A stretch of 46,154 nt of DNA from Aequorivita aquimaris (GCF_001573155.1 NZ_JRWG01000013.1:1-46154); one strand, 5' to 3'; counted from the first letter of the stretch, positions 9,661 to 20,616 are shown. Program-made: numbers and translations. The notes: generated from the sequence alone by a model not told the origin.

Positions 9661-10272
9661 TTAAGATAAAGGGCCCGCCCTTACCTCTGGAATTTTGTGT
9701 GAAGTAGTGTCTATTAAAAGTGAAACATTGCGATAGTTTTTAAAAGCAACGTTTTCAAAACATTTTTTAAAAGTAAAATTGGCTTCGGGTACACCCAAAG
9801 ACACAATAGGATTTAAATATTGGTCTGTTGCAGATTTTACTTCAACGGGCAAACCCTGAAGCCCCAAGTCTAGCCTTGAATCTTTTTGGATTTTAACAAC
9901 ATTTACTTTGTAGGTGTTGGGGAATTCTTTGGAAGGTATTTCTGAGGAATTTTTACTTCCGAAAGCCGTTTCGCCCAACTGAAAGTCAATTTGGCCCTCA
10001 AACAAGTTTTTGATAATCGCGATATCTTTCGCGCTGTAGTAGGTTACCCTTAGTTTGCCGTCTCGAATTTCAGATATTTGAAAGTCATCAACACCTATAG
10101 ACCTTAATTGGTTCGTTATATTGGAAATAGCTTGTTTGGCATCAACTTCGCTTACGGAATTTGTATTAAATTCTACAACAATTTCCTGATTGGGCAGGGT
10201 TGATTGCTCCAAGCTTACTCCAAAAAAAGCAAGGGCTAATAATAATATAGGTATGTACCATCTCCAGTTCAC
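9661..10272 (-). CDS. Membrane-anchored protein of unknown function
   Basis: From the GTG at 10272 the product is 203 residues: V-N-W-R-W-Y-I-P, then one hydrophobic anchor and an extracytoplasmic domain. A longer frame starting at 10359 would run through the terminator hairpin of the upstream gene and overlap that gene, so I reject it. The segment with A-I-S-N-I-T-N-Q-L-R-S-I-G-V, followed by a short beta-rich stretch, loosely recalls the first periplasmic domain of SecD, and the gene sits next to secDF. That likeness is weak and by eye. I cannot name a function. Confidence 0.7.
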   Translation of the reverse strand: MNWRWYIPILLLALAFFGVSLEQSTLPNQEIVVEFNTNSVSEVDAKQAISNITNQLRSIGVDDFQISEIRDGKLRVTYYSAKDIAIIKNLFEGQIDFQLGETAFGSKNSSEIPSKEFPNTYKVNVVKIQKDSRLDLGLQGLPVEVKSATDQYLNPIVSLGVPEANFTFKKCFENVAFKNYRNVSLLIDTTSHKIPEVRAGPLS

Positions 10273-10290
10273 CCGCCAAATATAAAAAAA

Positions 10291-10316
10291 TAAAGACTGT
10301 ATCGCTACAGTCTTTA
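10291..10316 (-). terminator. Terminator of the TonB-receptor operon
   Basis: An 11-bp perfect inverted repeat (10291-10301 and 10306-10316) has a 4-nt loop. On the minus strand it is followed by a T-rich run. It closes the three-gene operon that begins at 13709. It also argues that the next gene starts at 10272. Confidence 0.88.
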
Positions 10317-10342
10317 AACAATATAAAAAACAATTGAAAATT

Positions 10343-11197
10343 TTAAAATTCCAATTCAAAATAAAGGCTGCTCTCCGGATTTCCTTCGTTCACGTCTTCA
10401 CCTTTTAAAATTTCGCCGTTGGTGTTTATCAATTTCAGATTGATTTTCCAATAGCCGGTCATAGTCAAGGACAGCTTTCCATCATACATTTTTGTGGCCG
10501 AGGTATAGGTAAGGTCCACATTATTCGGCGAACTGTGGTTGCCCATTCCCGGCATTCTTGGATCCACCGTTATCCTATAATTTTCAACTATTGGAAAGCT
10601 CATCATAGATTCCATTTTATAAAGAACGGCTTGTAGATCGTTCACTGCAACTTTTGGGTCTTTTGGGTTAACATACGCCAAAATATACCGCGTATCGTCG
10701 CTGCCCATAAACACTTGTGTCTTTTTCAACCCATCAGCCGGTTGCGATACCGATACGCGCAGGGCCTCTTCCTTTTGCTGGCCGTTTAGGGAGTAATTAA
10801 AAACCACTTCCCAATATTCGGTATCGTTACTTGCCATCTGGAAAACAATGTGTCCTTTATAAACGGTGCTCTCTTCGGAATTGGTCAACATACTATGTGG
10901 TGCGGAATGCTCCATCGTTTCCATATGCATCATCGGCATCCAGGTTGGAGCTGCATTGGAAACGTACTTATCGTTTGCCATGTCTTTAATTCTAATGGAA
11001 ATTTCATTGTAACCCACTTCCAGATTTTGTTTTTCCGAATAAATCTGAACGGTATGGTCTGTAGCCGGAATTTCATAAATCATGTTTAAACCTTCCACAG
11101 GGTTAACCGCTACCGGCGTGTTTTCATCATCACCCGAACAACTTACGAATGTGGCTGAAAGAAAAAGTAGTGCGAATATATATTTTAGTGTTTTCAT
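10343..11197 (-). CDS. Met/His-rich lipoprotein with YtkA-like regions, probable copper-handling partner
   Basis: 284 residues. The signal peptide ends in a lipobox (F-V-S-C, cysteine 20), so this is a cell-envelope lipoprotein. Near residues 87-104 the sequence W-M-P-M-M-H-M-E-T-M-E-H-S-A-P-H is packed with Met and His, a common copper-binding arrangement. It lies in a beta-rich region resembling YtkA/FixH-like domains. A second Met-rich patch, M-P-G-M-G-N-H, lies near 217. The gene begins 12 bp after the TonB receptor stop and ends at a terminator, so it is the last gene of that operon. A role in binding copper at the cell surface or periplasm is inferred. Confidence 0.75.
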   Translation of the reverse strand: MKTLKYIFALLFLSATFVSCSGDDENTPVAVNPVEGLNMIYEIPATDHTVQIYSEKQNLEVGYNEISIRIKDMANDKYVSNAAPTWMPMMHMETMEHSAPHSMLTNSEESTVYKGHIVFQMASNDTEYWEVVFNYSLNGQQKEEALRVSVSQPADGLKKTQVFMGSDDTRYILAYVNPKDPKVAVNDLQAVLYKMESMMSFPIVENYRITVDPRMPGMGNHSSPNNVDLTYTSATKMYDGKLSLTMTGYWKINLKLINTNGEILKGEDVNEGNPESSLYFELEF

Positions 11198-11209
11198 AAT
11201 TTTATTTTA

Positions 11210-13249
11210 TTAATTGATTGAGTAAGAAATTGTTAAGTAAAAATTACGGCCCATCCGGGGAATGTTGTTCCAATCGGTATAGGTCGAATAATTGGTATCA
11301 AAAATGTTTTCAATCCCTGCTTTTAGGAAAAGGTCGTTATCATTTAAAAAGAAACGTTTTCCGAAGCTTGCCGAAAGTGTAGCATAAGCCGCACTTTTGG
11401 TTTCACCATAGGTAGGATTGTAATTAGTCTGCTCCCCAGCGCCATCAACCGATAGCGATGCGGAGAACTGGTTTTTATAGAAATCAATTGCACTTCGGTA
11501 TGAGATTGGGCTTATAAGCGGCAAGTTTTCACCTTCATCATCCACGCCTCGGTGGTATGAAACTCTTCCCGTTAATTTAAATGCGTTCGAAATACTATAT
11601 CTTCCCGAGAGCGAAGCGTTAAAAAGCTGCGCATAATCAAGATTGGTATAAATTTTCACGCCCTCGGCACCAATGGTCATCGTGCTGAGCGAGGAATCAA
11701 CCTTTCCGATTATATAATTGAAAACGTGGAAGTAATTTGCTCCTGCGGTAATCTCAAAAATTGGTTTTTTATAGGTTACCGAAAGATTCGCATCAGCAGA
11801 GCCTTCAGTGTTCAAACCCGGGTCGCCAATGTAATCGTGGTTATCAAAACTGTTGAAAAGGTAAAACCCATATCCTTCCGAAACCGAAGGTGCGCGTTCG
11901 CCATAGGAAAGGCCGCCGTTAATATGAAAGTCACTCAGCATTTTGTGATATTGAGCAGAAAAACTTTTCAGGAAACGGGTATTGGTCCTGTCCATTTCGG
12001 GATAGAAAATTTTTAGACTGTTCAGTCCAAAATCATCGGCAACCATATTTGAATGGTACGCCAAACGTGTGGAAAGTTTTAAAGAAGCATTTTTCAGCGG
12101 AATATGGTCTTCGGCATAAAAACCAACATTTTTAGTACGCACGTCGGGCCACGTAAGCATGAACATCAACGGCTCGTTGCTGTTGGTTGGGTACATGGTC
12201 ATTTCCGCGTAGCTTTTGTTGTAAAATCCATCCCACTTAAAAAAGAAGTGATGTTTTTCTTTGTTGAGTTTTGCCTGCGTATAAAATCCCGCGGTCTCGC
12301 TCCAGCCCGGCATATCCATATGTATTGGCACGTCGGGGCGTTGGGTATCGTCCATTACGTGCTTAATGGTATTGTAATACATTTTGGATTCCCAATTGCT
12401 GAAATTTCCAAACAACGTATCCTGATTAAAACTCACAGAAGCAATCACGGCACGCGCCAAGGAAACGTCCATCGTCAGGGCGGGATAGCCCACATCGTTT
12501 GCTTCATCGTATATTAAGGTAGCAGCAATTGATTTGTCCTCGGCAAGTTTATAGCCCGAATTTATTGAGAAGTTATACTTTTCAAACTGTGAAAATTTCA
12601 CTTCTTCATCGCCACCGGCCTTGTAATTGTCAGCCTTGCGGAAAATTCCATCCAGATTGAAATAGAATTTTTCTTCGGAATAATTGAGCTCGCCTCCAAA
12701 AACGCGCATGGCATTGTTTGTTTCAAAAGCACTTTCCAAAGAACCCGACCATCCAGTTGATTTAAAATTGCTTTTGTCCAATTTCAAATTGATACCGCCG
12801 CCTATAGTATTCCCAAATGCAGTGCCCTGCTGGCCCGAAGCTATTTCCGCCTCCGAAAGATTGGAGACATCAACATAGGAAGTTATCGGGTCCATTTTAT
12901 CGGTACACGCGCCAAATATCTGCATGCCGTCTATGGTTATTGCCAATCGTTCGGAGGCCATATCGTTCATTGTTGGCTCCCAGGCGTAGGCGCCACGCTT
13001 TACCATTTTGATACTGCGGGACGACTCCAAAAACTCGTCCAATGTGGACAATGGTTTGCGCTGTTTTTGATGGTCCAATTGTCTGCCTGCGGAAATAACC
13101 ACCACTTCATTGAGTTGAATTAATTTCAGACTGTCCGCCGGGGTTTCCTGGGCATAGACTTGTGTGGTAAAACTGCCGCAAATAAGCGCACACCAAAGCC
13201 AGCCCATAAGCATTCCCTTTACGGGGAACACAGGTATAAATGCTTTCAT
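11210..13249 (-). CDS. TonB-dependent outer-membrane receptor, probable copper receptor (OprC/NosA type)
   Basis: 679 residues: signal peptide ending V-Y-A-Q, a TonB-box-like stretch (L-N-E-V-V-V), a plug domain to about residue 160, then a beta-barrel ending in an aromatic-rich strand (F-Y-L-T-I-S-Y-S-I-N). The plug contains I-D-G-M-Q-I-F-G-A-C-T-D-K-M-D-P, giving C115xxxM119. A loop has H310-M-D-M313. In OprC-type copper receptors copper is held by a CxxxM plus an HxM motif, so both halves of a plausible site are present. It lies between a small CxxxC protein and a Met/His-rich lipoprotein. Copper specificity is inference. TonB-receptor identity is certain. Confidence 0.9.
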   Translation of the reverse strand: MKAFIPVFPVKGMLMGWLWCALICGSFTTQVYAQETPADSLKLIQLNEVVVISAGRQLDHQKQRKPLSTLDEFLESSRSIKMVKRGAYAWEPTMNDMASERLAITIDGMQIFGACTDKMDPITSYVDVSNLSEAEIASGQQGTAFGNTIGGGINLKLDKSNFKSTGWSGSLESAFETNNAMRVFGGELNYSEEKFYFNLDGIFRKADNYKAGGDEEVKFSQFEKYNFSINSGYKLAEDKSIAATLIYDEANDVGYPALTMDVSLARAVIASVSFNQDTLFGNFSNWESKMYYNTIKHVMDDTQRPDVPIHMDMPGWSETAGFYTQAKLNKEKHHFFFKWDGFYNKSYAEMTMYPTNSNEPLMFMLTWPDVRTKNVGFYAEDHIPLKNASLKLSTRLAYHSNMVADDFGLNSLKIFYPEMDRTNTRFLKSFSAQYHKMLSDFHINGGLSYGERAPSVSEGYGFYLFNSFDNHDYIGDPGLNTEGSADANLSVTYKKPIFEITAGANYFHVFNYIIGKVDSSLSTMTIGAEGVKIYTNLDYAQLFNASLSGRYSISNAFKLTGRVSYHRGVDDEGENLPLISPISYRSAIDFYKNQFSASLSVDGAGEQTNYNPTYGETKSAAYATLSASFGKRFFLNDNDLFLKAGIENIFDTNYSTYTDWNNIPRMGRNFYLTISYSIN

Positions 13250-13331
13250 TTTGAATATGTTTTGATAATTAAAAGAAGTATCTAACTGATTTTTTTTCGG
13301 AGAAAATTTCAGAAAGAATCGTTGCTGAAAA

Positions 13332-13709
13332 TTATCCCAACTGCGGCGGATGTAGAATTTTTGAGATATAAAGGGAAGAATTCAAATTTGGCTTGTAGCC
13401 GATATTTTCAACTGAAATTAATTCGTCGGCCGAAGCAAAGCTATATTCCGCGATATTTTCAGAAATAATAAACTGCGGAATCTCAGTCTTGGATGTTTTA
13501 TTATTGAACGGATTGTCATCCTCTGCCCCTGCTTCCTTTGCCAATTCCTTGGTGAGATGGCATTTCCCGTTACATTGCATTTCGGGCTTGTCTTTGTTCT
13601 CACAAAGCACGTTCACTATGTAATCATAATTTGCTACATATTCCACCACGGGCCACAAAGGTTTTGTGAACATGATTAGCGAAACGAGGATGAGGATTAT
13701 GTTTTTCAC
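13332..13709 (-). CDS. Small exported or membrane-anchored protein with CxxxC motif, first gene of the TonB operon
   Basis: 125 residues. A hydrophobic N-terminus (M-K-N-I-I-L-I-L-V-S-L-I-M-F) acts as signal or anchor. The central motif L-C-E-N-K-D-K-P-E-M-Q-C-N-G-K-C-H-L has three cysteines and a His, followed by a charged helix. I recall this kind of small protein beside metal-related TonB receptors in flavobacteria, but the function is not known to me. It lies 82 bp upstream of the receptor gene. Its start codon sits a few bases after a strong TAnnTTTG element, so the message may have almost no leader. Confidence 0.75.
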   Translation of the reverse strand: MKNIILILVSLIMFTKPLWPVVEYVANYDYIVNVLCENKDKPEMQCNGKCHLTKELAKEAGAEDDNPFNNKTSKTEIPQFIISENIAEYSFASADELISVENIGYKPNLNSSLYISKILHPPQLG

Positions 13710-13713
13710 AGCA

Positions 13714-13742
13714 CAAAGATAGCACCCATACGGACTGTCAAA
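13714..13742 (-). promoter_or_regulatory. Promoter of the TonB-receptor operon
   Basis: On the minus strand TTTG (complement of 13739-13742) is followed after 17 bp by TATCTTTG (complement of 13714-13721), a full match to the flavobacterial consensus. The predicted start of transcription is within a few bases of the ATG at 13709. Confidence 0.75.
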
Positions 13743-14001
13743 AAATGACTTTTATCACATTCCTTTAAATATATTTAAGACTAAGGTATCTGTAATAGTG
13801 AAAAATTTCCGACAAATCATTTTAATATTCAAAATTTGTCAACTTTTTGCTGTTGATAAATTTTTATAATTCTGATTATTAATATATTAACAATCCATTC
13901 TTGACAACTTTAAAAATTAAAATTATAATGGGATTGCTATTTTGCTATATTTACATACTTTAAAAATCCGAATTTAATTAACCAAAAATCTTTTCAAAAA
14001 T
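13743..14001. other. AT-rich divergent intergenic region before nrdJ
   Basis: No gene is seen. It separates the TonB operon (minus) from nrdJ (plus). TATATTTA at 13946-13953 is a possible -7 element for nrdJ. I looked for a cobalamin riboswitch, which would suit a B12-dependent reductase, and saw neither a recognisable B12 box nor the long structured leader. Confidence 0.5.
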
Positions 14002-16554
14002 ATGCAAGTAAAAACCGCCATCCCCACTCCCCAAACCTACACACAGGATGAAGCTTTTGAAGCTTCGGTTGAATATTTCAAAGGTGACGATCTTGCTGCC
14101 CGCGTTTGGGTAAACAAGTACGCCCTAAAAGATTCTGAAGGCAATATTTATGAAAAAACGCCAAACGATATGCACCGCCGTATCGCAAAGGAAATTGCGC
14201 GTATCGAGCAGCGCTATGCCAACCCAATGACCGAGGAAGAAGTTTTTGAGGCTATCAAAGATTTCAAGTACATCGTGCCCCAAGGCAGCCCTATGGCGGG
14301 AATAGGCAATCCGTACCAGATTGCTTCACTATCAAATTGTTTCGTAATAGGAAACAACGGCGATTCCGATTCTTATGGAGGCATTATGAAAATTGACCAA
14401 GAACAGGTTCAATTGATGAAGCGTCGCGGCGGTGTGGGCCACGATCTTTCGCACATCCGCCCGAAAGGGTCTCCGGTGAAGAATTCAGCGTTGACCTCAA
14501 CTGGGATTGTTCCGTTCATGGAGCGCTATTCAAACTCAACCCGCGAAGTGGCACAGGACGGCCGTCGTGGCGCGTTGATGCTTTCGGTGTCCATAAATCA
14601 CCCCGATTCCGAAGATTTTATTGATGCGAAAATGGAGCAGGGAAAAGTTACCGGCGCCAACGTTTCCGTGCGAATGGACGATGCTTTTATGCAAGCCGTA
14701 AAAGATGGAAAAAGCTACATCCAGAAATACCCAATATTTAGCGAAGACCCAAAAAACACAAAGGAAATCGAAGCTGGAAAGCTTTGGAAAAAAATAGTGC
14801 ACAACGCTTGGAAATCTGCCGAGCCGGGCATTCTTTTTTGGGATACCATTATTAAGGAGAGTGTGCCGGATTGTTATGCCGATTTGGGCTACAAAACCGT
14901 ATCCACAAATCCATGTGGCGAAATCCCGCTTTGCCCTTACGATTCCTGCCGTTTGCTTGCAATAAACCTATTTTCGTATGTGGAAGAACCTTTCACCAAA
15001 AATGCTTCTTTCAATTTTGAGCTTTTCAAAAAACACATCGGTATCGCCCAAAGAATAATGGACGATATTATCGACCTGGAACTAGAAAAGGTGGATGCCA
15101 TCATCGCAAAAATAGATGCCGATCCGCAGAGCGATGAAGTGAAAGCCGTAGAGAGAAATCTTTGGAAAAACATTCAAACAAAAGCAGAGGAAGGCCGCAG
15201 GACCGGGATTGGCATTACCGCCGAAGGCGATATGCTGGCCGCTTTGGGCATAAAGTACGGCAGCAAGGAAGGAATCGATTTCTCAGTTGAAATCCATAAA
15301 ACCGTGGCTTTAGAAGCTTATCGCGCATCGGTTTATACCGCCAAGGAAAGAGGTGCCTTCAAAATATTTGATAGCGAAAGGGAAAAAAACAACCCATTTA
15401 TTCTTCGCCTAAAGGATGCGGATGAAAAGCTGTACTACGATATGCTCGAATACGGCCGAAGAAATATCGCATTGTTAACAATCGCCCCAACGGGAACTAC
15501 CAGTTTGATGACACAGACCACTTCGGGCATTGAGCCTGTTTTTCTTCCTGTTTACAAACGAAGAAGAAAAGTAAACCCGAACGATAAAAACGTACGCGTG
15601 GATTTTGTGGATGAAGTAGGCGACAGTTGGGAGGAATACGTGGTTTTCCACCACCGTTTTAAGCAGTGGATGGAAGCAAACAGCATAGACACCGAGAAAA
15701 ATTACAGCCAGGAAGAACTGAACAAAATTGTGAAAAAGTCGCCGTATTATAAGGCAACTTCCAACGATGTGGACTGGATGAGCAAAGTGCGGATGCAGGG
15801 CGCGGTACAGAAATGGGTGGACCATTCCATTTCGGTAACCATCAATTTGCCGAACGATGCTACCGAAGAATTGGTTGGAAAACTGTATCTCGAAGCGTGG
15901 CAAGCAGGCTGCAAAGGCGTTACGGTTTATCGCGACGGCTCGCGTTCCGGGGTTTTGATTTCCAATGAGGAAAAGAAAGAGGAAGACAATGAAACGCTTA
16001 CAGCTTTCCCAACCAAACGTCCGGAAATTTTGGAGGCAGACGTGGTACGTTTCCAAAACAGCAAAGACAAATGGATTGCCTTTATCGGCTTGATTGATGG
16101 AAAACCCTATGAAATTTTTACCGGTTTTGCAGATGACGAGGACGGAATTTTAATTCCGCGTTGGGTAAATGAAGGTGTTATTATAAAGAATAGAAACGAG
16201 GACGGAACTTCGCGTTACGATTTTCAATATAAAAACAAAAGAGGCTATAAAACCACTATTGAAGGGCTTTCACATAAATTCAACCCAGAGTTTTGGAACT
16301 ACGCAAAATTGATTTCCAGCACCCTCCGCCACGGCATGCCGATAGAAAAAGTAGTGGATTTAATTAACAGTTTACAACTGGACAGTGAAAGTATCAACAC
16401 CTGGAAAAATGGCGTTGCCCGTGCGTTGAAACGTTACGTTGCAGATGGAACCGAAGCCAAAAAGCAGAAATGTGAAAACTGTAATAGTACTTCGCTTATT
16501 TACCAAGAAGGCTGTTTGACCTGCAAGGATTGTGGGTCATCTAAGTGCGGGTAG
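14002..16554 (+). CDS. nrdJ: Adenosylcobalamin-dependent (class II) ribonucleotide reductase
   Basis: 850 residues. It reduces ribonucleotides to deoxyribonucleotides by a cobalamin-generated thiyl radical, without oxygen dependence. Visible features are S-N-C-F-V-I-G (substrate-site cysteine) near residue 110, the active-site N-P-C-G-E-I-P-L near 302, the A-P-T-G-T-T-S nucleotide loop near 496, and a C-terminal metal-binding tail with CxxC pairs (C-E-N-C, C-L-T-C-K-D-C, K-C-G) typical of NrdJ. The C-terminal cysteines may shuttle reducing equivalents. It stands alone between a divergent promoter region and its own terminator. Confidence 0.96.
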   Translation: MQVKTAIPTPQTYTQDEAFEASVEYFKGDDLAARVWVNKYALKDSEGNIYEKTPNDMHRRIAKEIARIEQRYANPMTEEEVFEAIKDFKYIVPQGSPMAGIGNPYQIASLSNCFVIGNNGDSDSYGGIMKIDQEQVQLMKRRGGVGHDLSHIRPKGSPVKNSALTSTGIVPFMERYSNSTREVAQDGRRGALMLSVSINHPDSEDFIDAKMEQGKVTGANVSVRMDDAFMQAVKDGKSYIQKYPIFSEDPKNTKEIEAGKLWKKIVHNAWKSAEPGILFWDTIIKESVPDCYADLGYKTVSTNPCGEIPLCPYDSCRLLAINLFSYVEEPFTKNASFNFELFKKHIGIAQRIMDDIIDLELEKVDAIIAKIDADPQSDEVKAVERNLWKNIQTKAEEGRRTGIGITAEGDMLAALGIKYGSKEGIDFSVEIHKTVALEAYRASVYTAKERGAFKIFDSEREKNNPFILRLKDADEKLYYDMLEYGRRNIALLTIAPTGTTSLMTQTTSGIEPVFLPVYKRRRKVNPNDKNVRVDFVDEVGDSWEEYVVFHHRFKQWMEANSIDTEKNYSQEELNKIVKKSPYYKATSNDVDWMSKVRMQGAVQKWVDHSISVTINLPNDATEELVGKLYLEAWQAGCKGVTVYRDGSRSGVLISNEEKKEEDNETLTAFPTKRPEILEADVVRFQNSKDKWIAFIGLIDGKPYEIFTGFADDEDGILIPRWVNEGVIIKNRNEDGTSRYDFQYKNKRGYKTTIEGLSHKFNPEFWNYAKLISSTLRHGMPIEKVVDLINSLQLDSESINTWKNGVARALKRYVADGTEAKKQKCENCNSTSLIYQEGCLTCKDCGSSKCG

Positions 16555-16617
16555 AAAAAAGACTTAGGACCGCTATAAGACCTGCCTTTCGTGCCTTGGC
16601 AGGCAGGTGTAAGACTA

Positions 16618-16650
16618 AACCCCAAAGGTTTTCAAAACCTTTGGGGTTTT
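16618..16650 (+). terminator. nrdJ terminator
   Basis: Inverted repeat AACCCCAAAGGTTTT / AAAACCTTTGGGGTT (16618-16632, 16634-16648) runs straight into a T run. A second, GC-rich partial hairpin (CCTGCC ... GGCAGG, 16581 on) lies just upstream. Confidence 0.9.
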
Positions 16651-16660
16651 TATATGAAAA

Positions 16661-16691
16661 AACCTCACAGGTCTCGAAGACTTGTGAGGTT
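16661..16691 (-). terminator. mdh terminator
   Basis: A 14-bp stem (16661-16674 with 16678-16691, one G-T pair) has a 3-nt loop. On the minus strand it is followed by a run of T. It sits 25 bp after the mdh stop, back to back with the nrdJ terminator. Confidence 0.88.
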
Positions 16692-16716
16692 TAATTATAT
16701 TAATCTTATTTTGGAA

Positions 16717-17643
16717 TTAAAGTTCCAGCAAATCATTCGTTTTACGAACCCCTTCGGCACTTTCTTTCATATGTGCTTTTTCGGCATCGTTCAATTCAAT
16801 CTCAACGATTTTTTCGATACCGTTTCGGCCCAAAATAACTGGAGCGCCTATGCAGATATCCTTCATTCCGTATTCACCGTCAAGCATTACCGAGCAAGGG
16901 AACATTTTCTTTTGGTCGCAGGCAATGGCCTGTACCAAAGCAGAAACTGCTGCGCCCGGAGCGTACCAAGCTGAAGTTCCCAAAAGTTTGGTAAGCGTTG
17001 CGCCGCCTACTTTAGTGTCTTCCATTACCTGGTTCATTCTTTCCTCTGAAATAAATTTTGTTACGGGAATACTGTTTCTAGTAGCCAAACGCGTTAAAGG
17101 AACCATTCCGGTATCGCTATGGCCACCGATTACCATTCCGTCCACGTCGCTAATGGGTGCACCCAAAGCTTCGGCCAAACGGTATTTGAAACGCGCACTG
17201 TCCAAGGCCCCGCCCATTCCTATGATTTTATTTTTGTCGAGCCCAGAGGTTTTATGCACTAAATAGGTCATAGTATCCATCGGGTTGCTCACTACGATTA
17301 TAATAGTTTTAGGAGAGTGTTTTACAAGATTTGAGGAAACATCCTTCACAATTCCAGCGTTAATACCTATCAGTTCTTCACGCGTCATTCCTGGTTTACG
17401 CGGAATACCGCTAGTTATTACGCAAATATCGCTATCGGCAGTTTTTGAATAATCGTTGGTTACTCCTGTGATTTTGGTATCGAAACCGTTTAGGGAAGCG
17501 GTCTGCATCAAGTCCATCGCCTTTCCTTCGGCAAATCCTTCCTTGATGTCCAACAAAACTACTTCGCTTGCAAAATTCTTGATGGCAATGTACTCGGCAC
17601 AGCTCGCGCCCACGGCACCTGCCCCTACAACTGTTACTTTCAT
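16717..17643 (-). CDS. mdh: Malate dehydrogenase
   Basis: 308 residues, LDH-like MDH group. It interconverts malate and oxaloacetate with NAD in the TCA cycle. It shows the Rossmann loop G-A-G-A-V-G-A at 7-13 and D32 for NAD choice (V-V-L-L-D-I). The mobile-loop arginines are in I-P-R-K-P-G-M-T-R, which has R-R spacing typical of MDH rather than LDH. The V-S-N-P-M-D motif is near 118, and the catalytic His is in G-G-H-S-D-T-G-M-V-P. Start ATG at 17643. A TATTTTTG element lies about 95 bp upstream. Confidence 0.96.
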   Translation of the reverse strand: MKVTVVGAGAVGASCAEYIAIKNFASEVVLLDIKEGFAEGKAMDLMQTASLNGFDTKITGVTNDYSKTADSDICVITSGIPRKPGMTREELIGINAGIVKDVSSNLVKHSPKTIIIVVSNPMDTMTYLVHKTSGLDKNKIIGMGGALDSARFKYRLAEALGAPISDVDGMVIGGHSDTGMVPLTRLATRNSIPVTKFISEERMNQVMEDTKVGGATLTKLLGTSAWYAPGAAVSALVQAIACDQKKMFPCSVMLDGEYGMKDICIGAPVILGRNGIEKIVEIELNDAEKAHMKESAEGVRKTNDLLEL

Positions 17644-17739
17644 ATTATATGTTTATGGTTTATGGTTTGTGATTTATTGTTCTTCCGAAGAAAATCGGAG
17701 TGAATTTTCAATCTTTCAGAACCTTTCTGAAATGTTCCG

Positions 17740-17747
17740 CAAAAATA
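17740..17747 (-). promoter_or_regulatory. Candidate -7 element of mdh
   Basis: The minus-strand sequence TATTTTTG matches TAnnTTTG. No clear -33 TTG is found at the expected distance. It would give a leader of about 90 nt. Confidence 0.4.
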
Positions 17748-17789
17748 CCAATATCTGCTTAAAATAATGGTAATAAAGGGTTAAAAACG

Positions 17790-17828
17790 AAAAAGCCCAT
17801 TGCTGAAATTGTCGGCAATGGGCTTTTT
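17790..17828 (-). terminator. gyrB terminator
   Basis: A 14-bp perfect inverted repeat (AAAAAGCCCATTGC at 17790-17803, complement at 17815-17828) has an 11-nt loop. It has terminal A/T runs and lies 16 bp after the gyrB stop. Confidence 0.9.
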
Positions 17829-17843
17829 ATCTAAGTTGTTATA

Positions 17844-19880
<2,037 letters not shown>

Positions 19881-20036
19881 TTATTAACAAATTACTGTGA
19901 AAAAAGCCCTCATTTAGGCCTGCGCGAAGACGATCTGGAATTTAGCGCAATAGTTGCGCACTAAATTTGGCGAAATTAGCGTTTTATGATTGTGTTTTAT
20001 TGAATTTTGATGAAACTTTTTATTAAAAATTACGTC

Positions 20037-20044
20037 TAATTTTG
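20037..20044 (+). promoter_or_regulatory. Candidate -7 element of the DUF2911 gene
   Basis: TAATTTTG matches TAnnTTTG and lies 29 bp before the ATG. No TTTG at the ideal spacing is seen, only a T run. Confidence 0.45.
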
Positions 20045-20073
20045 AACATTTTATAAAATCTAAAATATTTCAT

Positions 20074-20616
20074 ATGAATAAAATATTTCTATTTGCTTGC
20101 CTTCTAACCGCATCGTTTACCTTCCAGACCGGCCAGGCGCAAAGCTTTCCGCAGATGGATGCTTCACCTATGGATTTGGTAATGGCCAGACCTGACAAGA
20201 ACAGTCCGCCCTTGGCACGTGTTATCTATAGCCGACCCCAAAAAAAGGGACGCGATATTTTTGGCGATTTGGTTCCTTACGGGGAAGTGTGGCGAACTGG
20301 CGCCAATGAAGCCACCGAACTTACAATTTACACCCCCTTAAAATTCGGAAAGACTATTTTAAACCCAGGAACCTATACTTTGTACACAATCCCAGATGAA
20401 GATAATTGGACTGTCATTATAAATAGTGATACCAATGTTTGGGGCGCTTACAGCTATAAAAAAGAAAAAGATGTTGCTAGAATGGTTGTCCCTGTCAAAG
20501 ACGCTGCGGCACCTATAGAATCACTCTCAATGATTTTTAGACCGGACAGCAATGGAACTACGCTTATGATAGGCTGGGACAACGAATATGTTGAAATTCC
20601 CTTTAAAAAAGTCTGA
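20074..20616 (+). CDS. DUF2911 family secreted protein
   Basis: 180 residues. The signal peptide ends near G-Q-A-Q. The DUF2911 core follows: V-I-Y-S-R-P-x-K-K-G-R-D-I-F-G-x-L-V-P-Y-G-E-V-W-R-T-G-x-N-E-A-T (split by the family-variable position), then F-G-K-x-x-L-x-P-G-T-Y-T-L-Y-T-I-P and the W-T-V-I-I-N strand. The family is common in exported proteins of Bacteroidota and its function is unknown. It stands alone. The last seven codons before the final Val-stop are the left arm of a 20-bp perfect inverted repeat with the 3' flank. Confidence 0.9.
   Translation: MNKIFLFACLLTASFTFQTGQAQSFPQMDASPMDLVMARPDKNSPPLARVIYSRPQKKGRDIFGDLVPYGEVWRTGANEATELTIYTPLKFGKTILNPGTYTLYTIPDEDNWTVIINSDTNVWGAYSYKKEKDVARMVVPVKDAAAPIESLSMIFRPDSNGTTLMIGWDNEYVEIPFKKV

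Noticed and set aside
10273-10359. Longer start for the 9661-10272 gene
   Set aside because: It would cross the terminator hairpin of the preceding operon and overlap its last gene.
13743-14001. Cobalamin riboswitch before nrdJ
   Set aside because: No B12 box or extended GC-rich leader could be seen in this AT-rich stretch.
15475-16056. Long minus-strand frame inside nrdJ
   Set aside because: Fully antisense to a well-conserved reductase, with no recognisable protein features.
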